From Luteolibacter arcticus (GTDB lineage: Bacteria; Verrucomicrobiota; Verrucomicrobiia; Verrucomicrobiales; Akkermansiaceae), in NCBI RefSeq assembly GCF_025950235.1, contig NZ_JAPDDT010000001.1, positions 620,001 to 684,000 of the forward strand: DNA of 64,000 nt, written 5' to 3'. The stretch's first letter is position 1; every line of letters begins with the position of its first letter. Shown one piece after another: positions 16,608 to 25,982 of the stretch. The notes under the pieces were generated by a model, which ran no database searches, was not told the origin of the DNA, and worked only from the letters and a program-made list of their open reading frames with translations. A program made the translations under genes and the position numbers.

Positions 16608-17993
16608 ATGCCCGCAGCCCCGCCCTCCCGGTGGAAGCGCCGGATCCGGCGGATCCTGGTGGTGCTGCTTCTGAGTCCCTTCCTGCTGCTGGCTCTCGCC
16701 AATGGCCTGCTTGCAACGCCTTGGGCGCGTGGCTATCTCGGCCGCAAGCTCTCTGCACGGCTAGGGGTGGAGACCGCTGTCGGCAACGTGACATGCACGC
16801 CGTGGGGTGGCTTCACCATCGGCGAGCTGCGCTGCCTCCAGCCTCCGCCTTTGCGCGAGTCGATCAAGGCTCCGCTGCTTGAGGTCCGCGAGATCCAGGC
16901 TCATCCGCAATGGAGCCGGTTGCTGCGCGGCGAACTCGCCATTTCGTCCGTTCGGATTGACCGGCCACGTCTGACGCTCTCCCTTGAAATGGCGGCCACC
17001 ATGGTCTCCGCGAGTGCCGCGGCACCCGCGCCCGTCGTGACGCCTCCTCCAGTGGTCGCGACCGCGGAGACACCGGCAGTAGAGGCTCGCAAGCCGTCGT
17101 CGCAAACGCCCGCCCCGCCAGCGCCCCCCTCCACGCCGCCGGTTTCGGATTCCTCCACCATCGGCACTGCATGGATGGAGATCACTGATGCCGGCTGTGA
17201 GTTGTGGCTCGCCGGGTCCAAGCTGGCCTCGCTCCAGGGAGGTGAAGGGAAGATCCCGTTCGCCGGCGCTCCCGCGTTTTCAAGGCTCCAGCTTCGTGAA
17301 CTGGAAATCTTCGGCCAAGTCTTCGGGCGCGACCTCACGGCCCCATTGTCGTGGCGGGCTCCTGAACTGCGGTGCAATGCCGCAGAGCTTCGGCTGGCAG
17401 ATCTAGAGGTGAAACTCTCTGCCGCCTTGGGTGTGATACCCGGTTCGCCCTTCGCGGTCGATATCTCGGTCCCGCGGCAAGCGGCCCGCGGTGATGCTTG
17501 GCTTCAGAACATGAAACCGGCGGCCGCCCAGCTTGAGGTCCGTTTGCAAGCCATCGGCCTGCTGCGTCATCCGTCCACCTGGCAAGGCGTCGCGGCCGCT
17601 GGCGCACGGAACGTGACGATGCAACTTGGCGGGCAAGCGGCCGCATTCGACGAAGGCCGTGCCGCCATCACCTTGCAAGGAGGCGTGATGAACTGCCCCG
17701 ATTTCCGGCTCACGGGCGAGCGCGCCTCCTTTCTCGGCAACGGCCAACTCCGCGCCGACGGGCAGGGGACCGCCGTGTTGCGCGTGGTGGTTCCTCCGGA
17801 CACGGCCGCTGCATGGACCGAGCGGATGGGGGCCAGCGGTCATGCGCCGGTCTTTGCTCCTCTCGAAACGCCGGACCGGATGTTCATCGATCTACGATGG
17901 ATCTCGTACTCCGGCGTCCAAGGCATCGAACTCGGTGCCGGTGGTCCGGTTGTGCCGGCGGAGGAGTTCGGAAAGCTGCTTTCAGACGGTTAG
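16608..17993 (+). CDS. AsmA-like envelope protein
   Basis: The 461-residue protein begins with a basic N-terminus and one membrane helix (RRIRRILVVLLLSPFLLLALANGLL), then ARGYLGRKLSARLGVETAVGNV. This 'R.yl...ls..tG..v.v..v' opening is typical of AsmA/TamB-family lipid-transport or assembly proteins, which run from the inner membrane into the periplasm. A Pro/Ala/Thr-rich linker (about residues 140-185) separates two beta-rich parts, including SWRAPELRCNAAELRLADLEVKLSA. The low conservation of this family makes the name tentative. It is coupled to the preceding secreted protein. Confidence 0.65.
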   Translation: MPAAPPSRWKRRIRRILVVLLLSPFLLLALANGLLATPWARGYLGRKLSARLGVETAVGNVTCTPWGGFTIGELRCLQPPPLRESIKAPLLEVREIQAHPQWSRLLRGELAISSVRIDRPRLTLSLEMAATMVSASAAAPAPVVTPPPVVATAETPAVEARKPSSQTPAPPAPPSTPPVSDSSTIGTAWMEITDAGCELWLAGSKLASLQGGEGKIPFAGAPAFSRLQLRELEIFGQVFGRDLTAPLSWRAPELRCNAAELRLADLEVKLSAALGVIPGSPFAVDISVPRQAARGDAWLQNMKPAAAQLEVRLQAIGLLRHPSTWQGVAAAGARNVTMQLGGQAAAFDEGRAAITLQGGVMNCPDFRLTGERASFLGNGQLRADGQGTAVLRVVVPPDTAAAWTERMGASGHAPVFAPLETPDRMFIDLRWISYSGVQGIELGAGGPVVPAEEFGKLLSDG

Positions 17994-18085
17994 TCCTCGC
18001 GCCTGCCGGAACACGACTCGCTTGACTCCGGTTGCGAGGCGCACAGTTTGGTATCGCTCCCTTGATGTGTGCGGGAGACCGACGC

Positions 18086-19696
18086 GTGAAGCCCTCATCC
18101 GCCTATATCTTCCTCGGAGTCTGCGGGATTGGCCTGGCGTCGGGTTATATCGCCCGAAAGGCCACCGGCGGACGGTTCGCATCCGGATGCGTTGTGGACG
18201 AGGCAAGCGAGCAGGGGTTGCCCGTGAAAACGCAACCAGTGCCGCGAGTGGAATCCGAAATGGCGATACCCCCGTCATCGGCGGTTCCTCCGCGGTCCTG
18301 CGACACCGTGGAATCCCTCATCGCGGCGCCTCCCGGCGAGCTGTATGGACGGCTTGCACTGTGGTTGATCGATGCCAGCGAAACGGACCTCGCCGCGTTC
18401 TGGAATCACCATCGCAAGAAAACCCCGGAGATTGGCTTGTCCAATTCATGGGTCCGGCGGCTCCAACCCGAGTTGCTCCAAGCGAGCGAGATCAGAGAAC
18501 TCATTCTCATCCACTGGACGCGCCTGAATCCGCACGGCGCGCTTGAGTCTGCCAAGGGCTCGCCGCATGAGTCCGGTGTCTGGCGTGCTTGGGCGGTGTG
18601 CGATCCCGACCAGGCTTTCGCGGCCGCTCTCGTCGCGGGAGAGTATGCCGTGGACGAAGTCGTCGCGGGGCTGGGCCGCTTCCAGAGCGAGTGGTTGAGG
18701 AAGCACTTCGACGAACTCCCCGAGTCGGCACGGCGCTCCGCCTTGGCGGGGATCGAGGAGGGCGCAGGCGGCGCTGATCCGCTGGCGACCCTGGAGTTCC
18801 TGCGCAAGCACCAGGGGAAGTTCAACAGGGAGGTCTTCGATACACTCGTCCGGAAGGATCCTCTGGCAGCGTATGAATGGATCGAGAAGCATGGCCGCAG
18901 CATTCGGGGAGATCTGCCGGGGGAGAGCCTTGATGTGCTCGACCACTTCATCCGGACCGCGAGCGAGCAGCATCCCGCGGTGATCGGGCGGCTGGCCGCC
19001 ACGGCTCCGCCCGGTGCGTTGAAGCGCAAGCTGGAGGATGAACTCTTCAAGCAACTCCTCCGCAGCGATCCGGAGGCCGCCATTCAAGAGGCAACCGCGG
19101 CCAAGGCGCCGAAGAGCGCGGCCCGGCAGTTGGCTTGGGCTGGGCAGACCCTGGTAGAGACGGATCCCGAGCGGGCCTTTGAACTCGCGGGGAAACTATT
19201 CGCGATCTGTCCGGACTCCTTCACGCAGGGCATCGAGTTGCGGCACGGCGACCACTCCATCACGACTGCCGGTGAGCCGAATGGAGTGAACGAGTTTTCC
19301 ATGGCACTCGTTGCCAAGGATCCCGCACGAGTCATGGAACTCGCACTTGCTGGCAATGGCAATGGCCCTGGTTCACAGACCTTCAGTCAGCTTTCTAACC
19401 AGTGGTCGTCAGCCGATATTGAGGGCTTCTCGGACTGGGTAGCCCTTCAAAGCGATGTCTCGATCCGTGATGCGGCTTCCGTGCGTATTCTGCATCGACA
19501 TCAGGATGCAGGCCGCTTCAGCGACGCCATCCGCTGGGCAGCAGGCATTCAAGGCCCGCAACGGGTGAGTTACCTCGGCTCGGTCCTTCTTCACTGGAAT
19601 GCCGCGGACGGGGATGCGGCAGCCCGTTGGCTCGATCAGAGCGGACTGCCGCCGGAGGAAGCCGATCAACTAAGAAAAAAGCTCGCTCCGCCATGA
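18086..19696 (+). CDS. Membrane-anchored repeat protein, upstream paralogue
   Basis: The 536-residue protein has one N-terminal membrane segment (SSAYIFLGVCGIGLASGYIA) and a long helical extracytoplasmic part built from degenerate repeats of roughly 30-40 residues. Units contain DP plus A..W or A..F patterns, such as RKDPLAAYEWIEKHG, ETDPERAFELAGKLF, and AADGDAAARWLDQSGLPP-like endings. This style of repeat protein occurs in many copies in Verrucomicrobiaceae genomes; its function is unknown. The GTG at 18086 is preferred because GGGAG lies 8-9 nt upstream; ATG 18065 is the alternative. The stop overlaps the next ATG by 4 nt (ATGA), showing translational coupling. Confidence 0.75.
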   Translation: MKPSSAYIFLGVCGIGLASGYIARKATGGRFASGCVVDEASEQGLPVKTQPVPRVESEMAIPPSSAVPPRSCDTVESLIAAPPGELYGRLALWLIDASETDLAAFWNHHRKKTPEIGLSNSWVRRLQPELLQASEIRELILIHWTRLNPHGALESAKGSPHESGVWRAWAVCDPDQAFAAALVAGEYAVDEVVAGLGRFQSEWLRKHFDELPESARRSALAGIEEGAGGADPLATLEFLRKHQGKFNREVFDTLVRKDPLAAYEWIEKHGRSIRGDLPGESLDVLDHFIRTASEQHPAVIGRLAATAPPGALKRKLEDELFKQLLRSDPEAAIQEATAAKAPKSAARQLAWAGQTLVETDPERAFELAGKLFAICPDSFTQGIELRHGDHSITTAGEPNGVNEFSMALVAKDPARVMELALAGNGNGPGSQTFSQLSNQWSSADIEGFSDWVALQSDVSIRDAASVRILHRHQDAGRFSDAIRWAAGIQGPQRVSYLGSVLLHWNAADGDAAARWLDQSGLPPEEADQLRKKLAPP

Positions 19697-21435
19697 ACTC
19701 GCAGGTCGTCATCGCACGCTTGGCTGCCGCGGGCGGCTTCTCCGCCATGGCCGCACTCGGATGGATGCTGGCGGCTCGCACGGAGATTCCTGCAAGGCAG
19801 GACGGGCCACCGCTCGCCGCCACCAAGGTTTCCGTGCGACCCGAGCGGATCCATGGTGGCACGCCCGCATCCGTGCGGCAGCGGATGGAGTTGATCCGCG
19901 GTTACAGCTCCTCGCAGGAGCGGATGCGGGCGATCATTGACTTGGTGACCGCACTTCCGCTGGAGGATCTCGCGAAGTGGCTGGACCAGCGCTGGTTCGA
20001 GTCCGGCGATGGCTTCGAGCGCGAACTGTTCACGCTGCTCGCCATTCGCCGCTGGCAGGCGGCAGATCCGGAGGGCTACGTGAGATGGGGCCTCAACAAC
20101 GGCGGCAGGGGACGGGAGGTTCTCGTCGAGTGGGCAAGGTCCGAGCCTGAAAGGATGTTGGCCTTCTTCCGGGCAAACCCGAGTCCCGCCGTGGAAGTCG
20201 AGTTCTTGAGAACCATGGCGAAGTTTTATCCGAAACTCGCGCTCGATCGCTCGATCGAGTTGCTCACGCATGGCGCAGCCGGGGGCCAAGGGAATGTTTC
20301 CCAATTCCATGCATGCCTTGCCGCAGTCGCGGAAGCCGATCCCGCGCTTCTGGAACGTTCGATGCCGGACTTGCCGATGATCCTGCGCCATTTCGCCGAT
20401 AGGGCGCTCGGCTGCGAGCGACTCAAGCGGAATTTCGAGGACGAGTTGCGGCGGCTTCAGGAGAATCCTGAAGGTTGGGATCGATTCAAAAGCGCGTTCG
20501 GGAGCGTCGAGGATGGGTCCGGGAAACTGTTGGCCGAATTGGCCGGAATGCCTCCGGCATGGAAGCAGATGATGGCAGCGGACAATTGCCGGAACTTGGT
20601 CACCGATCCCAAGTGGCTCGAGGTCGATCTGGAAGCGGCGGGCTTTACTCCCGAACAAGCAAAAACCATTCGGGCGACCGCCATGGATCTGCACGCAAGG
20701 TGGAAGCCCAAGCAAGTCCTTGGCATGCTGAATGACATGGCACTCGAGGGACAGGAAAGGAACTCCATCCTCGACAGTATCTTTCACCGTCGAATAGACC
20801 CCCAGAGGGCTGCGGTTTGCCTTTCCCTGCTAACGTCGGAAGCCGATCGAAACCACGCGGAGGCTCTTCTCGAAGGCTATCAGCAACTCTCCGCGGAGCC
20901 ACTCGCCGAGGTCAGCACGCCCTCCGGGTGGATGGAGGCGGTAGCGGGTAGTCCGGGATACGGCCTGTCGCTTGACGTCCGGTTGACCGAAGCCGCCATG
21001 ACGTGGGATGACGCCACCCTTGCCGAAGTCTCACGGGAGTTCGCGAGCCTGCCGGTGGAAAAGCGTCGCGTCGCGGCCGTTGCCCTAGCCCGCCAAAGTG
21101 GATCTTCATTCGCCAAACTTGATCCGGAGTTGGGAGGACAGGCGATCCACTACCTGATCGACGACCTTTCGACCGCCGTCGAAATGTACCGTTCACGCCC
21201 CGAGGAAGAGCGATCGCGCGCGGCTGCCTTCCACGCAGCCCGGTGGGTGGAGCAGGATCCTGTCGCAGCCAGTCACTGGGTGCAGAACCTGCCATCGGGA
21301 AGTCCGAAGCTGGCGGCTCAGCAGGCCCTCGCCGCCACGTGGTCGATGTATGATCCTGAGGCGGCGGAACGGTGGATGACATCGCTCCCTCCCGATACGA
21401 AGCAAAAGGTGCGCGCCCCGCTGTTAGAAAAGTAG
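19693..21435 (+). CDS. Membrane-anchored repeat protein, downstream paralogue
   Basis: Similar in plan to the preceding gene: 580 residues, an N-terminal hydrophobic segment (ARLAAAGGFSAMAALGWMLA) and helical repeats. The clearest repeats are at the C-terminus, where WVEQDPVAASHWVQNLPSG is followed by a unit with WSMYDPEAAERWMTSLPP. This is the regular W..xDP.AA..W...LP form that is more degenerate earlier in the chain. Both genes probably arose by duplication within an expanded family. They may form scaffolds in the periplasm, but nothing in the sequence shows a partner. The start is fixed by the ATGA overlap with the gene before. Confidence 0.75.
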   Translation: MNSQVVIARLAAAGGFSAMAALGWMLAARTEIPARQDGPPLAATKVSVRPERIHGGTPASVRQRMELIRGYSSSQERMRAIIDLVTALPLEDLAKWLDQRWFESGDGFERELFTLLAIRRWQAADPEGYVRWGLNNGGRGREVLVEWARSEPERMLAFFRANPSPAVEVEFLRTMAKFYPKLALDRSIELLTHGAAGGQGNVSQFHACLAAVAEADPALLERSMPDLPMILRHFADRALGCERLKRNFEDELRRLQENPEGWDRFKSAFGSVEDGSGKLLAELAGMPPAWKQMMAADNCRNLVTDPKWLEVDLEAAGFTPEQAKTIRATAMDLHARWKPKQVLGMLNDMALEGQERNSILDSIFHRRIDPQRAAVCLSLLTSEADRNHAEALLEGYQQLSAEPLAEVSTPSGWMEAVAGSPGYGLSLDVRLTEAAMTWDDATLAEVSREFASLPVEKRRVAAVALARQSGSSFAKLDPELGGQAIHYLIDDLSTAVEMYRSRPEEERSRAAAFHAARWVEQDPVAASHWVQNLPSGSPKLAAQQALAATWSMYDPEAAERWMTSLPPDTKQKVRAPLLEK

Positions 21436-21466
21436 GCCCGGCAAGACTCCATTCCTCAGGGACAGA

Positions 21467-22585
21467 TCACGCCCGCCAATCCGGCACCGCCTTGGCGATG
21501 TCCCACATCACGCGGTCGAGGGCAGGGGAGATGCCCGGGCTGCGGGCATTAGTGAAGCCCGCCCAGCACATGCCGCTGGCGGTGGTGACGGCAATGGTTG
21601 CGGTGCCGGGGAGGCTGCCACTGTGCCAACGGTTCGGCGCGGCATTCACCGCCCAGCCGCTGGCGTAGCCAGCGTTCGCCTTGGTCGCGCTGAACATTTC
21701 CTTGAGCGTCGACTCCCGCAGCAGGTCAGGCGTTTCCGCAAGGCCGTCTGCATGGATGAGGAACTTCACGAGGTCCTCCGGCCGGGCGATCCAGCCGCCG
21801 TGGGCGTCCATGCGGCGGACGTTCATGTTGTAGGGATCCTCCCCGTTGCTACCATGATAGGCGACTTCGCCCTTGGCCCGCTCGGCCAAGGTGTTGCCGG
21901 CGATTTTCATCGTGTGGACGTCGCAGCGGTCGAGCACCGCTTCCTGCACGTGCTCATCATAACGCTTGCCGGTGAGCTTCTCGACGATGCGTCCTAGCAC
22001 GCAGTAGCCGAAATTCGAGTAGGCGTAGGAAGTGCCGGGGTCGTTCCGCAAAGGATGATCGCGCAGGGTCCGGGCGATCAACTCGGCATGACCGAGCTCC
22101 GGATGCTGGAACATGGGATCGGAGCCGTCGTTGCCCCAGCCGCCGGCGGTGTGGGTGAGCAGGTGGTGGACCGTGACCCCGGCCACTTTGGGCGGCAGGT
22201 CCTTGACGCCATCCAAGGCCAGCAGTCCGACCGGGCCGAAGACCTTGTCGCTAGGCTTCAATTTGCCCTGCTCGATCAGTCCGAAGATCGCGACGGCAGT
22301 GAGCGGTTTCGAAACGCTGGCGATCCGGAAGGTGTGATCGACCGTCAGTTTTCGCTGCCCCGCCTCCTCGGCCAGGCCGTAGGCGGAGCGGAAGACGACC
22401 TGTCCCCGCTGGGAAAATGCGACTGAAAACCCCGGCACCTTGAACTGGGCCATGAACTTTCGCACGATTGTTTCAATCGCAGCCGACTGGTTCGCGGACG
22501 GCTCGGTCGCCGATGCGGGGCCGCTGCCAAGCGCCCAAGCTGGAAGTGCAAGTGCCAGTTTTTTCAGGTGGTTACGACGATTCAC
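21467..22585 (-). CDS. Serine hydrolase of the class C beta-lactamase/DD-peptidase fold
   Basis: This exported 372-residue protein shows all three active-site motifs of the penicillin-recognising fold: SVSK (SxxK) in FRIASVSKPLTA, YSN in YAYSNFGY, and HSG in RWHSGSLPG. It may be an esterase, a peptidase or a beta-lactamase-like enzyme; sequence alone does not decide. The GTG at 22585 gives an N-terminus of NRRNHLKKLALALPAWALG, a twin-arginine-like signal ending at SGPASA. Frame-open sequence further upstream is non-conserved. It is convergent with the repeat-protein pair and divergent from the beta-helix gene. Confidence 0.88.
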   Translation of the reverse strand: MNRRNHLKKLALALPAWALGSGPASATEPSANQSAAIETIVRKFMAQFKVPGFSVAFSQRGQVVFRSAYGLAEEAGQRKLTVDHTFRIASVSKPLTAVAIFGLIEQGKLKPSDKVFGPVGLLALDGVKDLPPKVAGVTVHHLLTHTAGGWGNDGSDPMFQHPELGHAELIARTLRDHPLRNDPGTSYAYSNFGYCVLGRIVEKLTGKRYDEHVQEAVLDRCDVHTMKIAGNTLAERAKGEVAYHGSNGEDPYNMNVRRMDAHGGWIARPEDLVKFLIHADGLAETPDLLRESTLKEMFSATKANAGYASGWAVNAAPNRWHSGSLPGTATIAVTTASGMCWAGFTNARSPGISPALDRVMWDIAKAVPDWRA

Positions 22586-22730
22586 GGGCAAAACGGAGGG
22601 TCGGGGCCAATCGGATAAAAACGGGCCTGAGTGCTGCTTTCTTTCATCTCCGTAATCCCACGAATCTAACGGGTTTGGACGTGAGACCGAATGAAACTTA
22701 ACCTTCCCCATTCATAAACTCCGGTTCGTT

Positions 22731-24494
22731 TTGCACGATACTTTCTCTTTCCTCACCAAGCTCCGTCGAAGCCTGCGGGTCGCCGCCGCTGGCTGCCTGG
22801 CTGCTCCGGCCGCCGGTGCAGCGACGTACCACGTGAATCCCGCGACCGGCAGCATGTCCAATCCCGGAAGCGCGAGCCAACCATGGAGCACGCTTGAAGC
22901 GGTCTTTGCGGCCAGCAAGAAGTTCGCCGCTGGCGATGAGATCTTGCTGTACACCGGCTACCATGGCGCGCCGAATGTAAAAGGGAGCAACACGGGTTTT
23001 GTGAAGATCAGCGCGGCATCGGGAGCCACGCCGCGACTCAGTTATTTGAACGTCAGTTCCGCCGCCCGCTGGGAGATCTCCGGCTTGGACGTCTGCCCGG
23101 AGCACGCAGGGGCTGGCAGCTACGCCGATGACGACCCGGTGGTCGAGATCGTCAAGTCGGCGAGCTACATCACGATGCGCAATTGCTTGGTTCGCGGAGC
23201 GCTGAGCACCTCCGGGTGGACGGTCGAGAATTGGAAAAGCAGGGTTGACCGGGGTGTCCGCACGGAAGCGCGATACACCCTGATGGAGAACAACCGCATC
23301 GAGTCCACCAGCCATGCGCTGAATGTACGGCGGGGTGCATCATTCACCATCTTCAGAAATAACATCATCAAGGGCTTCACCTGTGACGGCATCCAAGCTC
23401 TGGCAGACGACAGCCTCTTCGAAGGCAATACGATCACCGACGCCTACGTGGCCGACAACGCCCACAACCACGACGATTTCTTCCAGAGCTGGTCAGTCGG
23501 CGCGGACGGCTACGCCTCGGGTGAAGGCACGATCTCTCGTGTCACGGTGCGGGGAAACCGGTTCATCAGCCGCACGAATCGCGACCAGCCTCACGCCGCG
23601 AAGCCGCAAGGCATCGGCCTGTTCGATGGATACTACGAAGACTGGATCATCGAGAATAACGTCATCGCCACCAATGTCGGCCACGGGATTGCTATCTATG
23701 GTGCCATCGACTGCAAGGTGGTGAATAACACTGTGGTCGAGAATCCCTTCGATGCCCCAAGTTCCGATCGCCCGTGGATCAAGATCGCTCCTCACAAGGA
23801 CCGCACGACGGCCTCCACAGGCAACTTGATCCGCAACAACATCACAGCCAAGCCGGTCGATGCGGTCAGCGGCAGTTCCATCGTCGACCATCACGTCACC
23901 ACCACCTCCTATTCGACCTTCTTCACCAATTTCGCCGGGTTCGATTTCTCGCTGAAATCCACATCGCCGGCCAAGGATGCGGGCAGCACCGCCAGTGCTC
24001 CATCGATCGACATCACCGGTGCCACCCGCGTCGCCCCCTATGATCTCGGGGCCTATGAGCTCATTGCTTCCGGCGGTGGCACGACTGGCCCCACCTACAC
24101 GGATTGGCTGACGGAGAACAGCCTGCCGACGGATGGCTCCGGTTTGGGGGCGAAAACCGCCGATCCTAACAAGGATGGCGTGGTCAACGAATTGAAGTTC
24201 GCTTTCGGCCTCCCGGTCTCGACCCGCGGCTACGGCGGCCGTCTGTCCAACGGCATCGCCGTTGTTTCCAATCAGCGATATCTCACTCTCACCTTCATCA
24301 CTCCAGAGCCGGCACCGTCAGGCGTCACGTATACGGTGAAATCCGGAGCCAACCTGGAGTCATGGTCGTCCACCAGCGTGATGGAAACGTCGAATACCGT
24401 TTCCGGTGGGCTGCGCACCCGGACCTATCGCGATACGGTGGCCATCGGAGGTGGGGGAAAACGATTCATTCTCCTTGATGCGACCGCCCCGTGA
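22731..24494 (+). CDS. Secreted right-handed beta-helix protein with C-terminal verrucomicrobial module
   Basis: The 587-residue protein opens with an export signal (RRSLRVAAAGCLAAPAAGA). The beta-helix region then starts with TYHVNPATGSMSNPGS, typical of parallel beta-helix polysaccharide lyases and hydrolases. Turns such as NNRIESTSHALNVRRGASFTI and NNVIATNVGHGIAIYG show the stacked coil spacing. The last 130 residues, including DPNKDGVVNELKFAFGLP, are a dockerin-like Ca-binding stretch plus beta-rich end found on many secreted proteins of this phylum. No in-frame ATG precedes the signal, so TTG 22731 is used as start. Substrate is probably a polysaccharide, by fold only. Confidence 0.8.
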   Translation: MHDTFSFLTKLRRSLRVAAAGCLAAPAAGAATYHVNPATGSMSNPGSASQPWSTLEAVFAASKKFAAGDEILLYTGYHGAPNVKGSNTGFVKISAASGATPRLSYLNVSSAARWEISGLDVCPEHAGAGSYADDDPVVEIVKSASYITMRNCLVRGALSTSGWTVENWKSRVDRGVRTEARYTLMENNRIESTSHALNVRRGASFTIFRNNIIKGFTCDGIQALADDSLFEGNTITDAYVADNAHNHDDFFQSWSVGADGYASGEGTISRVTVRGNRFISRTNRDQPHAAKPQGIGLFDGYYEDWIIENNVIATNVGHGIAIYGAIDCKVVNNTVVENPFDAPSSDRPWIKIAPHKDRTTASTGNLIRNNITAKPVDAVSGSSIVDHHVTTTSYSTFFTNFAGFDFSLKSTSPAKDAGSTASAPSIDITGATRVAPYDLGAYELIASGGGTTGPTYTDWLTENSLPTDGSGLGAKTADPNKDGVVNELKFAFGLPVSTRGYGGRLSNGIAVVSNQRYLTLTFITPEPAPSGVTYTVKSGANLESWSSTSVMETSNTVSGGLRTRTYRDTVAIGGGGKRFILLDATAP

Positions 24495-25191
24495 GCGGTC
24501 AATCGCCGCGGTGCTACCGCTTTCCATTCTCTATCAAGACGACGCGCTCGTCGCCATCGACAAGCCTGCCGGGATGATCGTCCATCCCGGCCGCGATGTC
24601 GAAGGGCCGGAGTGGGTGGCGATGAAGCGCGTGCGAGACTTGCTGGGGTGTCAGGTTCATACGGTTCACCGGCTTGATCGTCCCACTTCCGGCGTGCTGC
24701 TGTTCGCGCTCGATCTGGTGACCTGCGCCCGGGTCCAGCAGTTCTTCGAAAAGCGCCAGGTGGAGAAGACCTACCTGGCCGTAGTTGAGGGAATTACGCC
24801 AGAGCGATGGACGTGTGAAACGCCGCTGCAGCGCATCCCCGGAGAGCCGACCCAGTCAGCTCGCACGACCTTTGAACGTCTTGCCGTCGTCCCGGCCGGT
24901 AGCTTCGCACGACTTCCGGAGCTATCGCTTTCCCTGCTCAGGGTGCTGCCGCATACCGGGCGCTATCATCAGATCCGGCGGCATTTGTTAGAGGCGGGGC
25001 ATCCCATCGTTGGCGACTTCCGCTATGCCGGTGCGGACCGCAGCATGGAGATCGGGGAGTCGCTTGGCACCGGGACAAGGATGCTTCTCCAAGCCAAGTC
25101 GCTGCGTCTCCCACATCATCGCAGTGGCGAGCCGATGGAGATTTCGGCACCGGCCGATGCGGATTTCCTCCGCTGCTTTCCGGCGCTGTAG
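24478..25191 (+). CDS. RluA-family pseudouridine synthase (TruC-like)
   Basis: RluA enzymes isomerise uridine to pseudouridine in rRNA or tRNA. The 237-residue protein lacks an S4 domain. It contains YQDDALVAIDKPAGMIVHPG, the catalytic HRLDRPTSGVLLFA (Asp), KTYLAVVEG and the C-terminal LPHTGRYHQIRRHL. The short length and IDKP.G.lVHp start resemble TruC, which modifies tRNA uridine 65, so that is the best guess of target. ATG 24478 overlaps the end of the preceding gene by 17 nt; GTG 24511 is an alternative. It is convergent with the methyltransferase. Confidence 0.9.
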   Translation: MRPPRERSIAAVLPLSILYQDDALVAIDKPAGMIVHPGRDVEGPEWVAMKRVRDLLGCQVHTVHRLDRPTSGVLLFALDLVTCARVQQFFEKRQVEKTYLAVVEGITPERWTCETPLQRIPGEPTQSARTTFERLAVVPAGSFARLPELSLSLLRVLPHTGRYHQIRRHLLEAGHPIVGDFRYAGADRSMEIGESLGTGTRMLLQAKSLRLPHHRSGEPMEISAPADADFLRCFPAL

Positions 25192-25216
25192 CACGATCTA
25201 CGGCCAGCCTAGTAGT

Positions 25217-25975
25217 TCAGCTGCCGAGATGCACCCGCGCATCGTAGTCAATCGAGACCTTGCCGCCTTGCGCGTGCTCATCGAAGAGGCGGCGTAGTTC
25301 ATCCAGCATCGGCTCGTGATCAGGATGCCCCGGCGCAGGAGCGTATGAGGATGACAGCAGCCGACCTCTGAGCCCTTCGAAGTCGAATGACTGTGAGTTG
25401 GGAAAGGCGTGGGTGGTGTAGCCGTCAGGAAAAAGACGTTTCAGCGAATCCACTCCGATGTTCTCGTGGCGGATCGCGGCGTAGTCGGTACCGAAGCGCC
25501 GGAGCAGCGACTCGTAGTCCCGCAGGAACGGGGTGCTATCCAGATGCCGCTCATTCCAGATCAGCGCGATCTTGCCGCTCTGCTTGAGGATGCGGCGGAA
25601 TTCCGCCCGAGCCTCCGGCGTGTCGAACCAGTGAAAGGCCTGGGCAGCGAAGACCAAGTCCATGCTTCCACTTTCCAACGTCGTGGCCTGAGCACTGCCA
25701 TTCACGCTGCGAAACCCGGTATAGCCGGCGAGCAAACGTTCCGACGCTTCCCGCATCGCTTGGTTCGGCTCCACGCCGTTGACACGATAGCCGGCTTTCA
25801 AGAATAGCTCGGCGGAAATGCCGGTGCCCGATCCGATATCGGCGAGCATGCTCTGCGGCGAGAGTCGCGCCTCCTGCTCTAACAACGCGATCAGCTCCGC
25901 CGGATAGCTGGGCCGATAGCGGATGTAGTTTTCCACCCGGTTGGAGAACCGTTGCTCGGAGTTCTGCGGGCTCAT
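25217..25975 (-). CDS. Class I SAM-dependent methyltransferase
   Basis: The 252-residue protein has a methyltransferase-11-type fold. Motif I is MLADIGSGTGISAELFLKAG, an acidic residue follows in VNGVEPNQ, and motif II/III are in SMDLVFAAQAFHWFD and LKQSGKIALIWNER. The N-terminal RVENYIRYRPSYP is typical of a broad family of uncharacterised small-molecule methyltransferases; the substrate is unknown. ATG 25975 is chosen since RFSNRVENY follows closely. It starts 7 nt after the OpgG stop, so it is co-transcribed with opgG. Confidence 0.88.
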   Translation of the reverse strand: MSPQNSEQRFSNRVENYIRYRPSYPAELIALLEQEARLSPQSMLADIGSGTGISAELFLKAGYRVNGVEPNQAMREASERLLAGYTGFRSVNGSAQATTLESGSMDLVFAAQAFHWFDTPEARAEFRRILKQSGKIALIWNERHLDSTPFLRDYESLLRRFGTDYAAIRHENIGVDSLKRLFPDGYTTHAFPNSQSFDFEGLRGRLLSSSYAPAPGHPDHEPMLDELRRLFDEHAQGGKVSIDYDARVHLGS

Positions 25976-25982
25976 TCTTCGA

